DNA of 64,000 bases, taken from assembly GCF_002872475.1 (NCBI RefSeq), contig NZ_CP025682.1, positions 2,418,001 to 2,482,000 on the forward strand, written 5' to 3'. Position numbers and translations under genes: made by a program. The notes beneath the pieces were generated by a model, which had not been told where the DNA came from, ran no database searches, and worked only from the letters and a program-made list of their open reading frames with translations. How positions within the stretch are numbered: position 1 is the stretch's first letter; each line of letters starts with the position of its first letter. This document shows, in pieces, positions 7,132 through 16,067 of this stretch. The DNA is from Pseudazoarcus pumilus (GTDB lineage Bacteria > Pseudomonadota > Gammaproteobacteria > Burkholderiales > Rhodocyclaceae).

Positions 7132-9231
7132 TCAGGTGGCAGCGCCGCCGACCATCGTCGTGACGCGGATGGTGCGCGACTCGGGCACCTCGGTGTTCGC
7201 CACGACCTTGAGCGAGGGCACGGAGCGGCGCAGGAAGCGCGACAGCAGCCAGCGCAGCTGCGGCGGCACCAGCAGCACCGGCGGCATGCCCATGTCTTCC
7301 ATGCGCTGGGCCGCTTCGGCGGTCTGACGCAGCATCGCATCGGCCAGCCCGGGCTCGATCGCGCCACCATCCCCGCCGGCGCTCATGGCCTGCGTGAGGA
7401 TGCGCTCCAGCGTCGGTTCGAGCGCGATGACCTGCACTTCGCCGTTGCCCGGGAACAGGCTCTGCACGATCGCGCGCCCCAGGGTCTCGCGCACGCGCGC
7501 GGTCAGTTCGACCGGATCCTGCGTACGCGGCGCGTGTTCGGCCAGCACCTCGATGATGCTGCGCATGTCGCGGATGTTGACGCCTTCGTCGAGCAGGTGC
7601 TGCAGCACGCGCTGCACCACCGACAGCGACAACTGTCCCGGCACCAGATCCTCGATGAGCTTGGGCGACTCCTTGGCGATGTGGTCGATGAGTTGCTGCG
7701 TCTCCTGACGGCCCAGCAACTCCGCCGCGTGACTCAGCACCAGATGGTTGAGGTGGGTGGCGATGACGGTGCTCGCGTCGACCACGGTGTAGCCGAGCGC
7801 ATGTGCCTGTTCGCGCTGCGCGGCATCGATCCAGTAGGCCGGCAGATCGAAGGCCGGGTCGCGCGTCTCGCGTCCCTGCAGGGGGCCGGACACGCGCCCC
7901 GGATTGATCGCCAGATACTGCCCCGGCCAGGCCTCGCCACCGCCGATCTCGACGCCCTTGAGCGCGATGCGATAGGCGTTGGGCTTGAGTTCGAGGTTGT
8001 CGCGGATGTGCACCGAGGCGGGCAGGAAGCCCACGTCCTGGGCGAACTTCTTGCGCAGGCCGCGGATGCGTCGCAGCAGTTCGCCGTCCTGCCCCTTGTC
8101 GACCAGCGGGATCAGGCGGTAGCCCACTTCCAGACCCAGCACGTCGACCGGCTGCACGTCGTTCCAGCTGGCCTCCTGCGCCTCGGCCGGCGTAGCCTGC
8201 GGCGCGGCCGCCGCGCCCGCCTCGGCCGCCTGCTCGGAATCGCGCTCGATGATCTGGCGTCGATGCCAGGCGAGGAAGAAGAAGGCGCCGGCGATCAGGA
8301 TGAACACCAGGTTGGGCATGCCGGGAATCAGGCCGAGCACGCCGATGATGCCGCCGGTGAGCGTCATCACCTGCGGATTCGAGAACACCTGATTGATCAC
8401 CAGCCCGCCGACGTCGCCCTCGTCGCCGACGCGCGAGACGACCAGGCCAGCCGCGACCGAGATGATCAGCGCCGGAATCTGCGCAACCAGGCCATCGCCG
8501 ATTGTCAGCAGCGTGTAGGTTTCGACCGCCTGGCCGACCTCCATCTGGTGCTGCATGGTGCCGACGAACAGCCCGCCGATGATGTTGATGAGCAGGATCA
8601 GGATGCCGGCGATGGCGTCGCCGCGCACGAACTTGGAGGCGCCGTCCATCGCGCCGAAGAAGTCCGACTGCTGGGACACTTCCTTGCGCCGCTGCTTGGC
8701 CTGCTCCTCGTCGATGAGGCCGGCGTTCAGATCCGCGTCGATGGCCATCTGCTTGCCGGGCATCGCGTCCAGCGTGAAACGTGCGCTCACCTCGGCGATG
8801 CGGCCCGCACCCTTGGTGATGACGACGAAGTTGATCAGCACCAGGATGCCGAACACGACCAGACCGATCGCGGTGTTGCCGCCGACCAGGAAGTAGCCGA
8901 AGGCCTCGATGACCTTGCCCGCCGCGTCCGGGCCGGTATGGCCTTCGAGCAGCACGATGCGCGTCGAAGCCACGTTGAGCGCCAGGCGCAGCAGCGTGGT
9001 GACCAGCAGCACGGTAGGGAACACCGAGAAGTCCAGCGGCTTCTTGGTGTACATGGCGACCAGCATCACCATCACCGCCATCGAGATGTTGAAGGTGAAG
9101 AACAGGTCGAGTGCGAACGGCGGCAGCGGCAGCACCATCATCGACAGCACGAGGATGATGAAGATCGGCGCGCCGAGCATGCGCAGGTTCTCGGGGCTCG
9201 CCAGCGCGCGCAGGTTCAGGCTGTCATTCAT
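7132..9231 (-). CDS. flhA: flagellar type III export gate protein FlhA
   Basis: Core membrane protein of the flagellar export gate, 699 residues (normal length). The N-terminal half carries about eight membrane helices (from IFIILVLSMMVLPLPPFALDL to LVFILIAGAFFFLAW). It also holds the conserved FHIPEP-region loop: TKGAGRIAEVSARFTLDAM, then PGKQMAIDADL. The soluble C-terminal half (about 335-699) binds substrates and chaperones. Its ATG (9231) overlaps the flhB stop by 8 bases, so the two genes are translationally coupled. Confidence 0.97.
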   Translation of the reverse strand: MNDSLNLRALASPENLRMLGAPIFIILVLSMMVLPLPPFALDLFFTFNISMAVMVMLVAMYTKKPLDFSVFPTVLLVTTLLRLALNVASTRIVLLEGHTGPDAAGKVIEAFGYFLVGGNTAIGLVVFGILVLINFVVITKGAGRIAEVSARFTLDAMPGKQMAIDADLNAGLIDEEQAKQRRKEVSQQSDFFGAMDGASKFVRGDAIAGILILLINIIGGLFVGTMQHQMEVGQAVETYTLLTIGDGLVAQIPALIISVAAGLVVSRVGDEGDVGGLVINQVFSNPQVMTLTGGIIGVLGLIPGMPNLVFILIAGAFFFLAWHRRQIIERDSEQAAEAGAAAAPQATPAEAQEASWNDVQPVDVLGLEVGYRLIPLVDKGQDGELLRRIRGLRKKFAQDVGFLPASVHIRDNLELKPNAYRIALKGVEIGGGEAWPGQYLAINPGRVSGPLQGRETRDPAFDLPAYWIDAAQREQAHALGYTVVDASTVIATHLNHLVLSHAAELLGRQETQQLIDHIAKESPKLIEDLVPGQLSLSVVQRVLQHLLDEGVNIRDMRSIIEVLAEHAPRTQDPVELTARVRETLGRAIVQSLFPGNGEVQVIALEPTLERILTQAMSAGGDGGAIEPGLADAMLRQTAEAAQRMEDMGMPPVLLVPPQLRWLLSRFLRRSVPSLKVVANTEVPESRTIRVTTMVGGAAT

Positions 9232-10405
9232 TCATCGACCTCTCGGTGCCGTCGTGTCGTGCATTCGTGCCACTGCCCCCCGGATCCATGCCGTGCGGCA
9301 CGGACACGCCGGTCGGCACGTCGGGTCTGGCGCCGCCGCGTGCCATCCAGTTGTTGAGTTGATAGACATAGGCCATGACCTCGGCCACCGCCGTGTACAG
9401 CGTCGCCGGAATGGTTTCGCCCAGCTCGCAGTGCGCATACAGCGCGCGCGCCAGCGGCGGCGCCTCGAGCCGCGGCACGTCGTGTTCGGCGGCCAGTTCG
9501 CGGATCTTCAGCGCCACCTCGCCGCGCCCCTTGGCGATGACCACCGGGGCGCCCATGCTCGCCCCGTCGTACTTGAGCGCCACCGAAAAATGCGTCGGGT
9601 TGGTGACCACGACATCGGCCTTGGGCACCTCGGCCATCATGCGCCGGCGCGCCATCTCGCGCTGGATCGCCCGCACCCGCGCCTTGACGTGGGGGTCGCC
9701 CTCCTGCTCCTTGTGCTCGCGCTTGACCTCTTCGCGCGTCATGCGCATGCGGCGGTGGAACTGCCACAGCTGGAAGGGCACATCGATCAGCGCGACCAGC
9801 GCCAGCCCGAGAATGATCAGCAGCGCGGCGAAGACCAGCGTCTCGAAGAAGCGCGGAATCGCGTACTCCAGCGGCAGGCCCATCAGCGTGAACACGTTCT
9901 CGCGCTCGCGCCACACCGCCAGCACGCCGAGCGCGCCGATGATCAACGCCTTGAGCACCGACTTGATCAGCTCGGCCAGGCCGTGCACCGAGAACATGCG
10001 CGCCAGGCCCTTGAGCGGGTTCATGCGCTCGGGCTTGATCGCCAGCACCTTGCTCGAGAACACGAAACCGCCCAGCGAAATCGGCGCGGCCAGCGCCGCG
10101 ACCATGAGCACGCCGAACAGCGGCAGGATGGTGATCAGCACCTCGGTGAAGATGGTCGAGAAGGCCTCGAGCATGCGCTGCGTATCGAAGGCCGCCGCGC
10201 GTTCGAAGGTGAAACCATGCTTGAGGGAGTCGGTCACCCGCGTCCCGATCCACCCGCCCATGGCCCACAGCATGGCCGCGCCGGTGATCAGCACGAAGAA
10301 GGTCGACAGCTCGCGCGACTGCGGAACCTGGCCTTCCTCGCGGCCCTGTTCCAGCCGGCGTGGCGTAGGTTGTTCGGTTTTTTCGAGATCGCTCTCTTCG
10401 GCCAT
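9224..10405 (-). CDS. flhB: flagellar export switch protein FlhB
   Basis: Export-gate partner of FlhA that switches substrate from hook to filament by self-cleavage. It has 393 residues from MAEESDLEKTEQPTPRRLEQ, a typical family start. The tail shows four membrane helices, then the cytoplasmic linker and the self-cleavage motif NPTH in VVVTNPTHFSVALKY. The C-terminus is extended by about 30 Gly/Pro/Thr-rich residues. First gene of the flhB-flhA-flhF-flhG-fliA-motC-motD run. No convincing flagellar promoter could be recognised in the 156 bases upstream. Confidence 0.96.
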   Translation of the reverse strand: MAEESDLEKTEQPTPRRLEQGREEGQVPQSRELSTFFVLITGAAMLWAMGGWIGTRVTDSLKHGFTFERAAAFDTQRMLEAFSTIFTEVLITILPLFGVLMVAALAAPISLGGFVFSSKVLAIKPERMNPLKGLARMFSVHGLAELIKSVLKALIIGALGVLAVWRERENVFTLMGLPLEYAIPRFFETLVFAALLIILGLALVALIDVPFQLWQFHRRMRMTREEVKREHKEQEGDPHVKARVRAIQREMARRRMMAEVPKADVVVTNPTHFSVALKYDGASMGAPVVIAKGRGEVALKIRELAAEHDVPRLEAPPLARALYAHCELGETIPATLYTAVAEVMAYVYQLNNWMARGGARPDVPTGVSVPHGMDPGGSGTNARHDGTERSMNE

Positions 10406-10561
10406 TGCCGCTCCCGTGCCGGCCGCCCCGCGCAAATGCGGGCATGCGACCACGTGGAGCGATTATCGAAGGGGGCGGCAAATCTTGCCGGTCGATAAGG
10501 GCGGGGAATCCGCCTCAATTCGCTGCTTCACGACGCGGCGCGGGCGCGCCGCGATCTGCGT

Positions 10562-11011
10562 TCAGCGCGCGGGGCGCAGATTGGCGACGCCTTCGATGCG
10601 GTCCCCTGCGCCGATGCCGCGCTCGTCGAACCAGCCCTCGTTCATCTCCAGCGCATAGCGCGCGGACTTGGCCGCGCAGTGGCTGGTCTCGGTCTGCGGC
10701 TGCATGTCGGCGATGTTCAGGATCGTGCCGTCACGCGCGAGAAAGGCCACCGACAGCGGAATCAGCGTGTTCTTCATCCACATGCAGTGGCGCGCGTCGT
10801 ACTCGAACACGAACACCATGCCGCGATTCTCGGCCATCGATTCGCGGTGCATCAGGCCCACCTGGCGTGTCTGCGGCGTGTTGGCCATCTCCGCGGTGAT
10901 GCGGTACATGCCGGCCGTGAGTTGCACCAACGGCATCTGCTGCGCGGCCGCGACACCCACGAGGCACAGCAGGATGAGCGCAATGGCAAGACGGGACAGG
11001 TTGCGACGCAT
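10562..11011 (-). CDS. secreted DUF192 family protein
   Basis: A 149-residue protein with an N-terminal signal peptide (LAIALILLCLVGVAAAQQ) and one DUF192 domain. The domain is seen in ITAEMANTPQTRQVGLMHRESM, GMVFVFEYDARHCMWMKNTLIPLSVAFL, and the ending ALEMNEGWFDERGIGAGDRIEG. The family is widespread, small and of unknown function; the fold suggests a ligand-binding beta barrel. ATG 11011 places the signal sequence right after the start. It is 35 bases downstream of rluE and may share its transcript. No enzymatic role can be assigned. Confidence 0.85.
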   Translation of the reverse strand: MRRNLSRLAIALILLCLVGVAAAQQMPLVQLTAGMYRITAEMANTPQTRQVGLMHRESMAENRGMVFVFEYDARHCMWMKNTLIPLSVAFLARDGTILNIADMQPQTETSHCAAKSARYALEMNEGWFDERGIGAGDRIEGVANLRPAR

Positions 11012-11046
11012 CGACTTCGTCCTGAAAACGGGAAACGGGACCGATT

Positions 11047-11619
11047 CTAGCGCGCCCGGCGGCGCGCCGGCGCATCCGGGTTCGCCTCGCGCCACTGTCC
11101 CGGCGCCAGCCCGTCGAGCGACCACGGCCCGATGGCCGTTCGCACCAGACGCAGCGTCGGGAGGCCGACCCTGGCCGTCATGCGCCGCACCTGACGGTTC
11201 TTGCCTTCGCGCAGCACGATCTCCAGCCAGCTCGTGGGCACGCTCTTGCGAAAGCGCACCGGCGGGTCACGCGGCCACAGCCAGTCGGGCTCGGGCACGC
11301 GACGCGCCTCGCACGGCCGCGTGCGAAAGTCGCCCAGGTCCAGCCCGCCCGCGCGCAGCGCCGCCAACGCCGCTTCATCGGGCTCGCCCTCGACCTGCAC
11401 CAGATAGGTCTTGGGCTGCTTGGCGCGCGGGTCGGTGATGCGGTGCTGTAGCGCGCCGTCATCGGTGAGCACCAGCAATCCTTCCGAATCGGTGTCCAGC
11501 CGCCCGGCAGCATACACGCCGGGCACGTCGATGAAATCCTTGAGCGTCGGGCGCGAACCGTCGCCCGAGAACTGGCAGATCACGCCATGGGGCTTGTTGA
11601 ACAGGATCAGTCGCGCCAC
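11047..11619 (-). CDS. rluE: 23S rRNA pseudouridine synthase of the RsuA/RluE type
   Basis: A 190-residue enzyme that isomerises a uridine in 23S rRNA (position 2457 for RluE of E. coli). It starts directly with the catalytic fold ([14 protein letters not shown]) and lacks an S4 domain, as RluE does. The catalytic Asp is in [19 protein letters not shown]. The family motif [22 protein letters not shown] is complete, and the protein ends in a basic tail. The assignment to RluE rather than another RsuA-type enzyme rests on the absent S4 domain and the length. It follows the DUF2721 gene by 3 bases. Confidence 0.88.
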   Translation of the reverse strand: MARLILFNKPHGVICQFSGDGSRPTLKDFIDVPGVYAAGRLDTDSEGLLVLTDDGALQHRITDPRAKQPKTYLVQVEGEPDEAALAALRAGGLDLGDFRTRPCEARRVPEPDWLWPRDPPVRFRKSVPTSWLEIVLREGKNRQVRRMTARVGLPTLRLVRTAIGPWSLDGLAPGQWREANPDAPARRRAR

Positions 11620-11622
11620 GGA

Positions 11623-12030
11623 TCAGTCGCCGTCCGCCCTGCGCGGCGCATCATTCTCGATGTCGGCCACCACGACGGACAGCGCATCGGTCGAGATCAC
11701 CACCTCGGCCAGCGACAGCAGCAGCGAAATCGTCAGCAGCAAGGTACTCGCGCCGAACATCAGCTTGCCCGGCAACTGCTCGTCGACGAACAGCGCGAAC
11801 ATCGACAGCGAGCACAGCAGAAAGGACACCACCGCAAAGCCCTGCATGTACTTGATCAGCACGATGCGGTGCTTGAGCCCCGGAATCTGCGCCTGCACCA
11901 CGGCCGCACTGCGATCGGGCGACGAATGCAACTGCCGGATCACCTGCGCCAGCGTCAGGAAACGGTTGGTGTAGGCGAGCAGCAGCAGCGAGATCGCGGG
12001 GAACAGCAGGGCGGGGGTGGTGAGGTCCAT
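11623..12030 (-). CDS. DUF2721 family membrane protein
   Basis: A 135-residue protein with three predicted membrane segments: LLFPAISLLLLAYTNRFL, MQGFAVVSFLLCSLSMFALFV and FGASTLLLTISLLLSLAEVVIS. A polar loop (about 35-58) separates the first two. This pattern and length match DUF2721, a family without known function. It starts 24 bases beyond the 3' end of the tRNA-Ser gene and ends 3 bases before rluE, so the two genes are probably cotranscribed. Confidence 0.8.
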   Translation of the reverse strand: MDLTTPALLFPAISLLLLAYTNRFLTLAQVIRQLHSSPDRSAAVVQAQIPGLKHRIVLIKYMQGFAVVSFLLCSLSMFALFVDEQLPGKLMFGASTLLLTISLLLSLAEVVISTDALSVVVADIENDAPRRADGD

Positions 12031-12053
12031 GTCTGCTCCCGATTGTACTTAAG

Positions 12054-12143
12054 TGGCGGAGGCGGTGAGATTCGAACTCACGAGGGGCGCGAACCCCTGC
12101 CGGTTTTCAAGACCGGTGCATTCAACCACTCTGCCACGCCTCC
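12054..12143 (-). tRNA. tRNA-Ser (UGA anticodon)
   Basis: A complete 90-base class II tRNA on the minus strand with encoded CCA (12054-12056). The acceptor stem is GGAGGCG/CGCCTCC. The anticodon stem ACCGG/CCGGC-side encloses loop CTTGAAA with anticodon TGA, and a long variable arm (AGGGGTTCGCGCCCCT) marks a serine tRNA. It is followed by DUF2721 and preceded by a broken copy of itself. Confidence 0.96.
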
Positions 12144-12144
12144 G

Positions 12145-12249
12145 TTTTTACTCGTGCGAGCCTGCGGCTCGCGCCGGTTTTGGCTTCGCCAGCGCTGCAC
12201 TAACGTGCATCGCCAAGACCGGTGCCTTCAACCACTCGGCCACCCATCT
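12145..12249 (-). pseudogene. tRNA-Ser remnant with an insertion in the anticodon loop
   Basis: On the minus strand, the sequence from about 12249 repeats the 5' half of the neighbouring tRNA-Ser almost exactly (TGGCCGAGTGGTTGAAGGCACCGGTCTTG). After CTTG (12214-12217) about 30 foreign bases follow. The sequence then resumes with AAAACCGGC and a perfect variable-arm-like hairpin, GCGAGCC/GGCTCGC at 12156-12172. No T-arm or 3' acceptor strand follows; the intact tRNA starts directly behind. It cannot fold into a normal tRNA without removal of the insert. Confidence 0.65.
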
Positions 12250-12286
12250 TGCAATCGTTGGAAGCGGGGTCCGCCGTCCGCGCCGG

Positions 12287-12292
12287 AGTATA
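12287..12292 (-). promoter_or_regulatory. possible -10 element ahead of the tRNA-Ser pair
   Basis: TATACT on the minus strand lies about 40 bases before the tRNA-Ser remnant and reads towards the intact gene. No good -35 is visible at 16-18 bases, so support is weak. Confidence 0.3.
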
Positions 12293-12312
12293 CCGCTCCG
12301 CCTCACCTCACG

Positions 12313-13620
12313 TCAGGCCGCGCGCTCGAACAGGGCGATGGATTCGACGTGGGAGGTCTGCGGGAACATGTTGGCGATGCCGGCGCCGCGCAGGGTGTAG
12401 CCCTTTTCGTGCACCAGAACGGCGGCGTCGCGGGCGAGCGTGGCGGGGTTGCACGAGACGTAGACGATGCGCGCGGGCAACTGGCGCTCGGACAAGGCCT
12501 TGACCACGGCGATGGCGCCGTCGCGCGGCGGGTCGATGAGCATCTTGTCGAGGTGCCCCAGCGCGGCGAGGCTGTCTTCGGTGGCTTCGAACAGGTTGGC
12601 GGCGTGAAACTCCGCGTTGGCTTCGAGGCCGTTGGCGCGGGCGTTCTCGAGCGCGCGCGCGACCAGCGTCTCGCTGCCCTCGACGCCGACCACGGTCGCG
12701 CCGAGACGGGCGATGGGCAGGCTGAAGTTGCCCAGGCCGCAGAACAGGTCGGCGACGCGCTCGCCCGCGCGCGGGGCCAGCAGCTGCATCGCGCGGCGCA
12801 TCAGCAGCTGGTTGATCGCGACGTTGACCTGGGTGAAGTCGGTCGGGCGAAAGTCCATCTTCACGCCGAATTCGGGCAAGGTGTAGGACAGGCCCGGGGC
12901 TTCTTCGGGGTGCAGGCGGCGCACGGTGTCCGGCCCCTTGGACTGCAGCCACACCTGCACACCGTGCGCGTCCGCAAAGGTACGGAAGCGGTCTTCGTCG
13001 GCAGCGGTAAGCGGCTCGAGGTGGCGGAACACGAGTACCGTGAGATCGTCGTCGCCAACGGCCAGTTCGATCTGCGGAATGCGGTCGGGCGTGGACAGGC
13101 CACCGATCAGTTCACGCAGCGCGGGGAGCATCGCAGAGACGTGCGGCGGCAGGATCTCGCAACTCGTCATGTCGGCGACGTAGCTGCTCTTGCGCTCACG
13201 GAAGCCGACCAGCGCGCCGCCCTTCTTGGGCACGAAGCGCGCACCGATGCGCGCGCGAAAGCGATACCCCCAGCTGGGTCCGTGAATCGCCGGGAAGATG
13301 GTGTCCGCGCGCAGCTTGCCGACGTGCCACAGCGCATCCTCGAGCACGCGCTGCTTGACCGCGGCCTGGGCACCGGAATCCAGATGCTGCATCGAACAGC
13401 CGCCGCACACGCCGAAGTACCGACACTTGGGCTGCACTCGCTGCGCGCTCGCGGTGATCACGCGCACCAGTTGCGCCAGCTCGTAGCTGGGACGCTTGCG
13501 ATAGACCGAGTATTCAACCTCCTCGCCCGGCAGGGCGCCGTCGATGAAGGTGGCCTTGCCGTCGACGTGGGTGACGCCGCGGCCCTCGTGATCGACCGAT
13601 TCGATTACTGCGACTGGCAT
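12313..13620 (-). CDS. rlmD: 23S rRNA (uracil-1939-C5)-methyltransferase RlmD
   Basis: A 435-residue SAM-dependent methyltransferase with an iron-sulfur cluster. An N-terminal TRAM domain ([33 protein letters not shown] split here only for description: residues 1-33) is followed by the cluster cysteines in [10 protein letters not shown] and probably MTSCEIL. The SAM site is [14 protein letters not shown], and the catalytic Cys lies in [12 protein letters not shown] with DPPRDGA nearby. I prefer ATG 13620, with GCGGGAT ahead of it, over an in-frame ATG at 13647 without a ribosome site. It is divergent from roxA, so two genes for ribosome modification share an upstream region. Confidence 0.93.
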   Translation of the reverse strand: MPVAVIESVDHEGRGVTHVDGKATFIDGALPGEEVEYSVYRKRPSYELAQLVRVITASAQRVQPKCRYFGVCGGCSMQHLDSGAQAAVKQRVLEDALWHVGKLRADTIFPAIHGPSWGYRFRARIGARFVPKKGGALVGFRERKSSYVADMTSCEILPPHVSAMLPALRELIGGLSTPDRIPQIELAVGDDDLTVLVFRHLEPLTAADEDRFRTFADAHGVQVWLQSKGPDTVRRLHPEEAPGLSYTLPEFGVKMDFRPTDFTQVNVAINQLLMRRAMQLLAPRAGERVADLFCGLGNFSLPIARLGATVVGVEGSETLVARALENARANGLEANAEFHAANLFEATEDSLAALGHLDKMLIDPPRDGAIAVVKALSERQLPARIVYVSCNPATLARDAAVLVHEKGYTLRGAGIANMFPQTSHVESIALFERAA

Positions 13621-13698
13621 GTACGATCCCGCAAAAAAGTCTGCCATTTTACCGGTTTGCGACGCACCGGGCCGAAGTGTTCGGCGATAATCCGGCGC

Positions 13699-14823
13699 AT
13701 GACTAGCGAACTTCTCGGCGGCATCACGCCGCAGCGCTTTCTCGCCGAGTACTGGCAGAAGAAGCCCCTGCTCATCCGCCAGGCCATCCCCGGCTTCACC
13801 GGTGTCGTCGACGTGGACGAGCTGTTCGAGCTGGCCTGCGACGAAAACGTCGAATCGCGCCTGATCCGCCACACCGATGACGGCTGGCAGGTCTCGCGCG
13901 GGCCGCAGAAGCCCGCAGCCCTCAAGCGTCGCAAGCAGGCGTGGACCGTGCTGGTGCAGGGGCTCAACCTGTGGGTGCGCGAAGCCGACGCGCTGCTGCA
14001 CCGCTTCGACTTCATCCCGCAGGCGCGCCTCGACGATCTGATGGTGAGCTACGCCACCGACGGCGGCGGCATCGGCGCGCATTTCGACAGCTACGACGTA
14101 TTCCTGCTGCAAGGCTTCGGGCAGCGGCGCTGGCGCATCGGCGACCAGAGCGAACACCGTCTCGTCGAGGGCGCGCCGCTCAAACTCATCGCCGACTTTC
14201 AGAGCACCGACGAATGGGTGCTCGAACCCGGCGACATGCTCTACCTGCCGCCGCGCTACGCGCACGAAGGCACGGCCATCGGCGAATGCACGACCTACTC
14301 GATCGGCTTTCGCGCACCCAGCGCGCAGGAACTGGGCAGCGAATTCCTCGTCTGGCTGGCCGAACGCCAGCGACTGGAGGGCATGTACGCCGACCCGGAC
14401 CTGGTCTTGCCGGAAAACTCGGCCGAGATCTCCGCGACCATGGTCGAACGCGTGGCCGGCATGCTCGACGCGATCCGCTGGGGTCAAGACGACGTCGCCG
14501 ACTTTCTCGGCCACTACCTGAGCGAACCCAAGCCGTCGGTGTTCTTCGTGTCGCCCGACGATCCGCTCTCACCCCGCCAGTTCGACGCGGCCGTGGCCGC
14601 GCACGGCTTCGTCCTCGACCCCGCCACCCTGCTGCTCATCCACGACGCGCACTTCTATCTCAACGGCGAGCGCATCCAACCCGCCGCCGCGGCCCACGCG
14701 ACGCTCGCACGGCTGGCGCATGCGCGGCGCATCGACGCCGCCACGGCCGGGGCGGACGCGTTGCCGTCCTTGTACGAGATGTATCTGTCCGGCTTCGGAC
14801 AACTGGAGATCGACGAGGATTGA
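13699..14823 (+). CDS. roxA: 50S ribosomal protein L16 arginine hydroxylase (cupin/JmjC)
   Basis: A 374-residue Fe(II)/2-oxoglutarate oxygenase of the YcfD/RoxA family, which hydroxylates an arginine of ribosomal protein L16. The N-terminus ([21 protein letters not shown]) is typical. The metal-binding HxD is in [16 protein letters not shown], and the distal His is in [26 protein letters not shown]-terminal winged-helix region follows (about 230-374). A GATAAT sequence ends 7 bases before the ATG, so transcription may begin at the start codon. A hairpin terminator follows. Confidence 0.92.
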   Translation: MTSELLGGITPQRFLAEYWQKKPLLIRQAIPGFTGVVDVDELFELACDENVESRLIRHTDDGWQVSRGPQKPAALKRRKQAWTVLVQGLNLWVREADALLHRFDFIPQARLDDLMVSYATDGGGIGAHFDSYDVFLLQGFGQRRWRIGDQSEHRLVEGAPLKLIADFQSTDEWVLEPGDMLYLPPRYAHEGTAIGECTTYSIGFRAPSAQELGSEFLVWLAERQRLEGMYADPDLVLPENSAEISATMVERVAGMLDAIRWGQDDVADFLGHYLSEPKPSVFFVSPDDPLSPRQFDAAVAAHGFVLDPATLLLIHDAHFYLNGERIQPAAAAHATLARLAHARRIDAATAGADALPSLYEMYLSGFGQLEIDED

Positions 14824-14837
14824 GCCACCGGACGCAA

Positions 14838-14861
14838 CGAGGCGCCCCGCAGGGCGCCTCG
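14838..14861 (+). terminator. terminator between roxA and bamC
   Basis: A 10-bp stem CGAGGCGCCC/GGGCGCCTCG with a 4-base loop lies between the converging genes roxA and bamC. The T-run is short (TCGTTT), so termination may be only partial; the stem could serve both directions. Confidence 0.6.
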
Positions 14862-14890
14862 TCGTTTGCTGCCGGCTGTTTGTGAATGCC

Positions 14891-16045
14891 TCAGCGCAGC
14901 TGTTGCTGCAGCAGTTCGAGAATGCGGCGCGCATTGCGCGACGAATCCAGCCCCCCTTCCGCACTGAGCACCGTGACCTGCGAGGCGTCGCGATCACCCT
15001 CGACCAGGATGCGGTACTCAGCACCCGGTTTCTGCTCGTCGCCGGACCTGCCGAACGAGAACAGACGCGAGAAGAAGCCGCCCTGATTGTCACGCTTGCG
15101 CCGCGCCTCCTCGTCCGGATCGATGTAACGCACGAAGAACAGTCCCTGCGAGCGGTCGCGGTCCTGCACCGTAAAACCGATGCGGTCGAGCGCGAGGCCG
15201 ACGCGGCGCCACGCACGGTCGAAGGACTCGTCCACCGCCAAGCCCAGGCGCCCGTCGGGCAGGCCCAGCGTGGCGCGCTCGGGCACCGACTCGCTGGAAG
15301 CCTCCAGCACCGCCTCCGCACGCGTCTCCTCGGCCCCCAGATAGAGCATCAGGCGGCGCAGCATCTCGATCTCGAGTTCCGGGTCCGCCTCGCGGGGTTG
15401 CCACTTGGTGCTGTCCTGCTGGGCGCTGTCGAACACCTCCTCGACGCCGCGATGGCTGATGAAGATCTCGACCGTGCCCGGCTCCTGCCCCCTCTCCAAG
15501 CGCGTGCGGAACTTGTCGCGCTCGGCCGTCGAGAACAGGTTGTCGAACAGCCGGCCCAGCGTCGAGCGCAGGAAGTCCTGCGGGATCTTGGCGCGGTCCT
15601 CGGCCCAGTCGGTTTCCATGATGCCCAGCGCAGGCTGGTCGATGTCGATGATGAAGCCCAGTTCGGCCCAGAAATCGCGCAATTGCGGCCACAGATCGTC
15701 CGGCTCGGCCTGAACCACCAGCCAGCGCTGCGAGCCGGCACGCTCGATGCGCATGTTGTCGACCGGCGCGAGCACCTCGGTGGTCTGGATCTGTGCGCCT
15801 GCCTGCCGGTCGCCTTCGTAGGCCGAATAGGTCGCCACGCCACGCGGAGAGACGTCGGGCACGGCGTAGCGGTCATCACGCGTGAGCTGCGTCAGGTCGG
15901 GAGGGACCTCCAGCGTATTGGTCGCCGCACGCGCACTCTTGTAGTCGATCTTCTTGCCTTCGAGCAGACCGTTGGACGACGAGCACCCTGCCAGCCCGAT
16001 GGCCAGTGCCAGCACGCTTGCCGATGTGCGCAGATTGACTTTCAT
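14891..16045 (-). CDS. bamC: outer membrane assembly lipoprotein BamC
   Basis: A 384-residue lipoprotein subunit of the BAM machine, which inserts beta-barrel proteins into the outer membrane. The signal peptide ends in the lipobox LAGC (VLALAIGLAGCSS). The low-complexity N-terminal BamD-binding part (YKSARAATNTLEVPPDLTQL) is followed by two helix-grip domains (about 90-200 and 270-384). ATG 16045 puts the signal peptide at the start. It lies 22 bases after dapA; the dapA-bamC order is conserved across beta- and gammaproteobacteria. Confidence 0.92.
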   Translation of the reverse strand: MKVNLRTSASVLALAIGLAGCSSSNGLLEGKKIDYKSARAATNTLEVPPDLTQLTRDDRYAVPDVSPRGVATYSAYEGDRQAGAQIQTTEVLAPVDNMRIERAGSQRWLVVQAEPDDLWPQLRDFWAELGFIIDIDQPALGIMETDWAEDRAKIPQDFLRSTLGRLFDNLFSTAERDKFRTRLERGQEPGTVEIFISHRGVEEVFDSAQQDSTKWQPREADPELEIEMLRRLMLYLGAEETRAEAVLEASSESVPERATLGLPDGRLGLAVDESFDRAWRRVGLALDRIGFTVQDRDRSQGLFFVRYIDPDEEARRKRDNQGGFFSRLFSFGRSGDEQKPGAEYRILVEGDRDASQVTVLSAEGGLDSSRNARRILELLQQQLR

Positions 16046-16067
16046 GGGCCTGGAGGTCCCTCGCATG

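Noticed and set aside
7111-9357. Long plus-strand open frame opposite flhA
   Set aside because: It is the antisense of an unmistakable FlhA sequence and has a shadow composition with no domain.
10406-10560. A sigma-28 or sigma-54 promoter before flhB
   Set aside because: CGATAA-like and GGC...TTGCC-like strings occur, but spacing does not fit either consensus.
12145-12249. A second functional tRNA-Ser
   Set aside because: No T-arm or 3' acceptor strand is present, and the anticodon loop is interrupted.
12313-14514. An rlmD start far upstream giving a protein of over 700 residues
   Set aside because: The extra part is antisense to roxA, and the family starts at MPVAVIES with a ribosome site.
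11587-14823. Very long plus-strand open frame (over 1,000 codons) across rluE, the tRNA-Ser and rlmD
   Set aside because: Only its last third (from 13699) is a gene, roxA. The rest is antisense to recognisable genes, has an Ala/Arg/Gln/His-rich shadow composition and crosses a tRNA gene.
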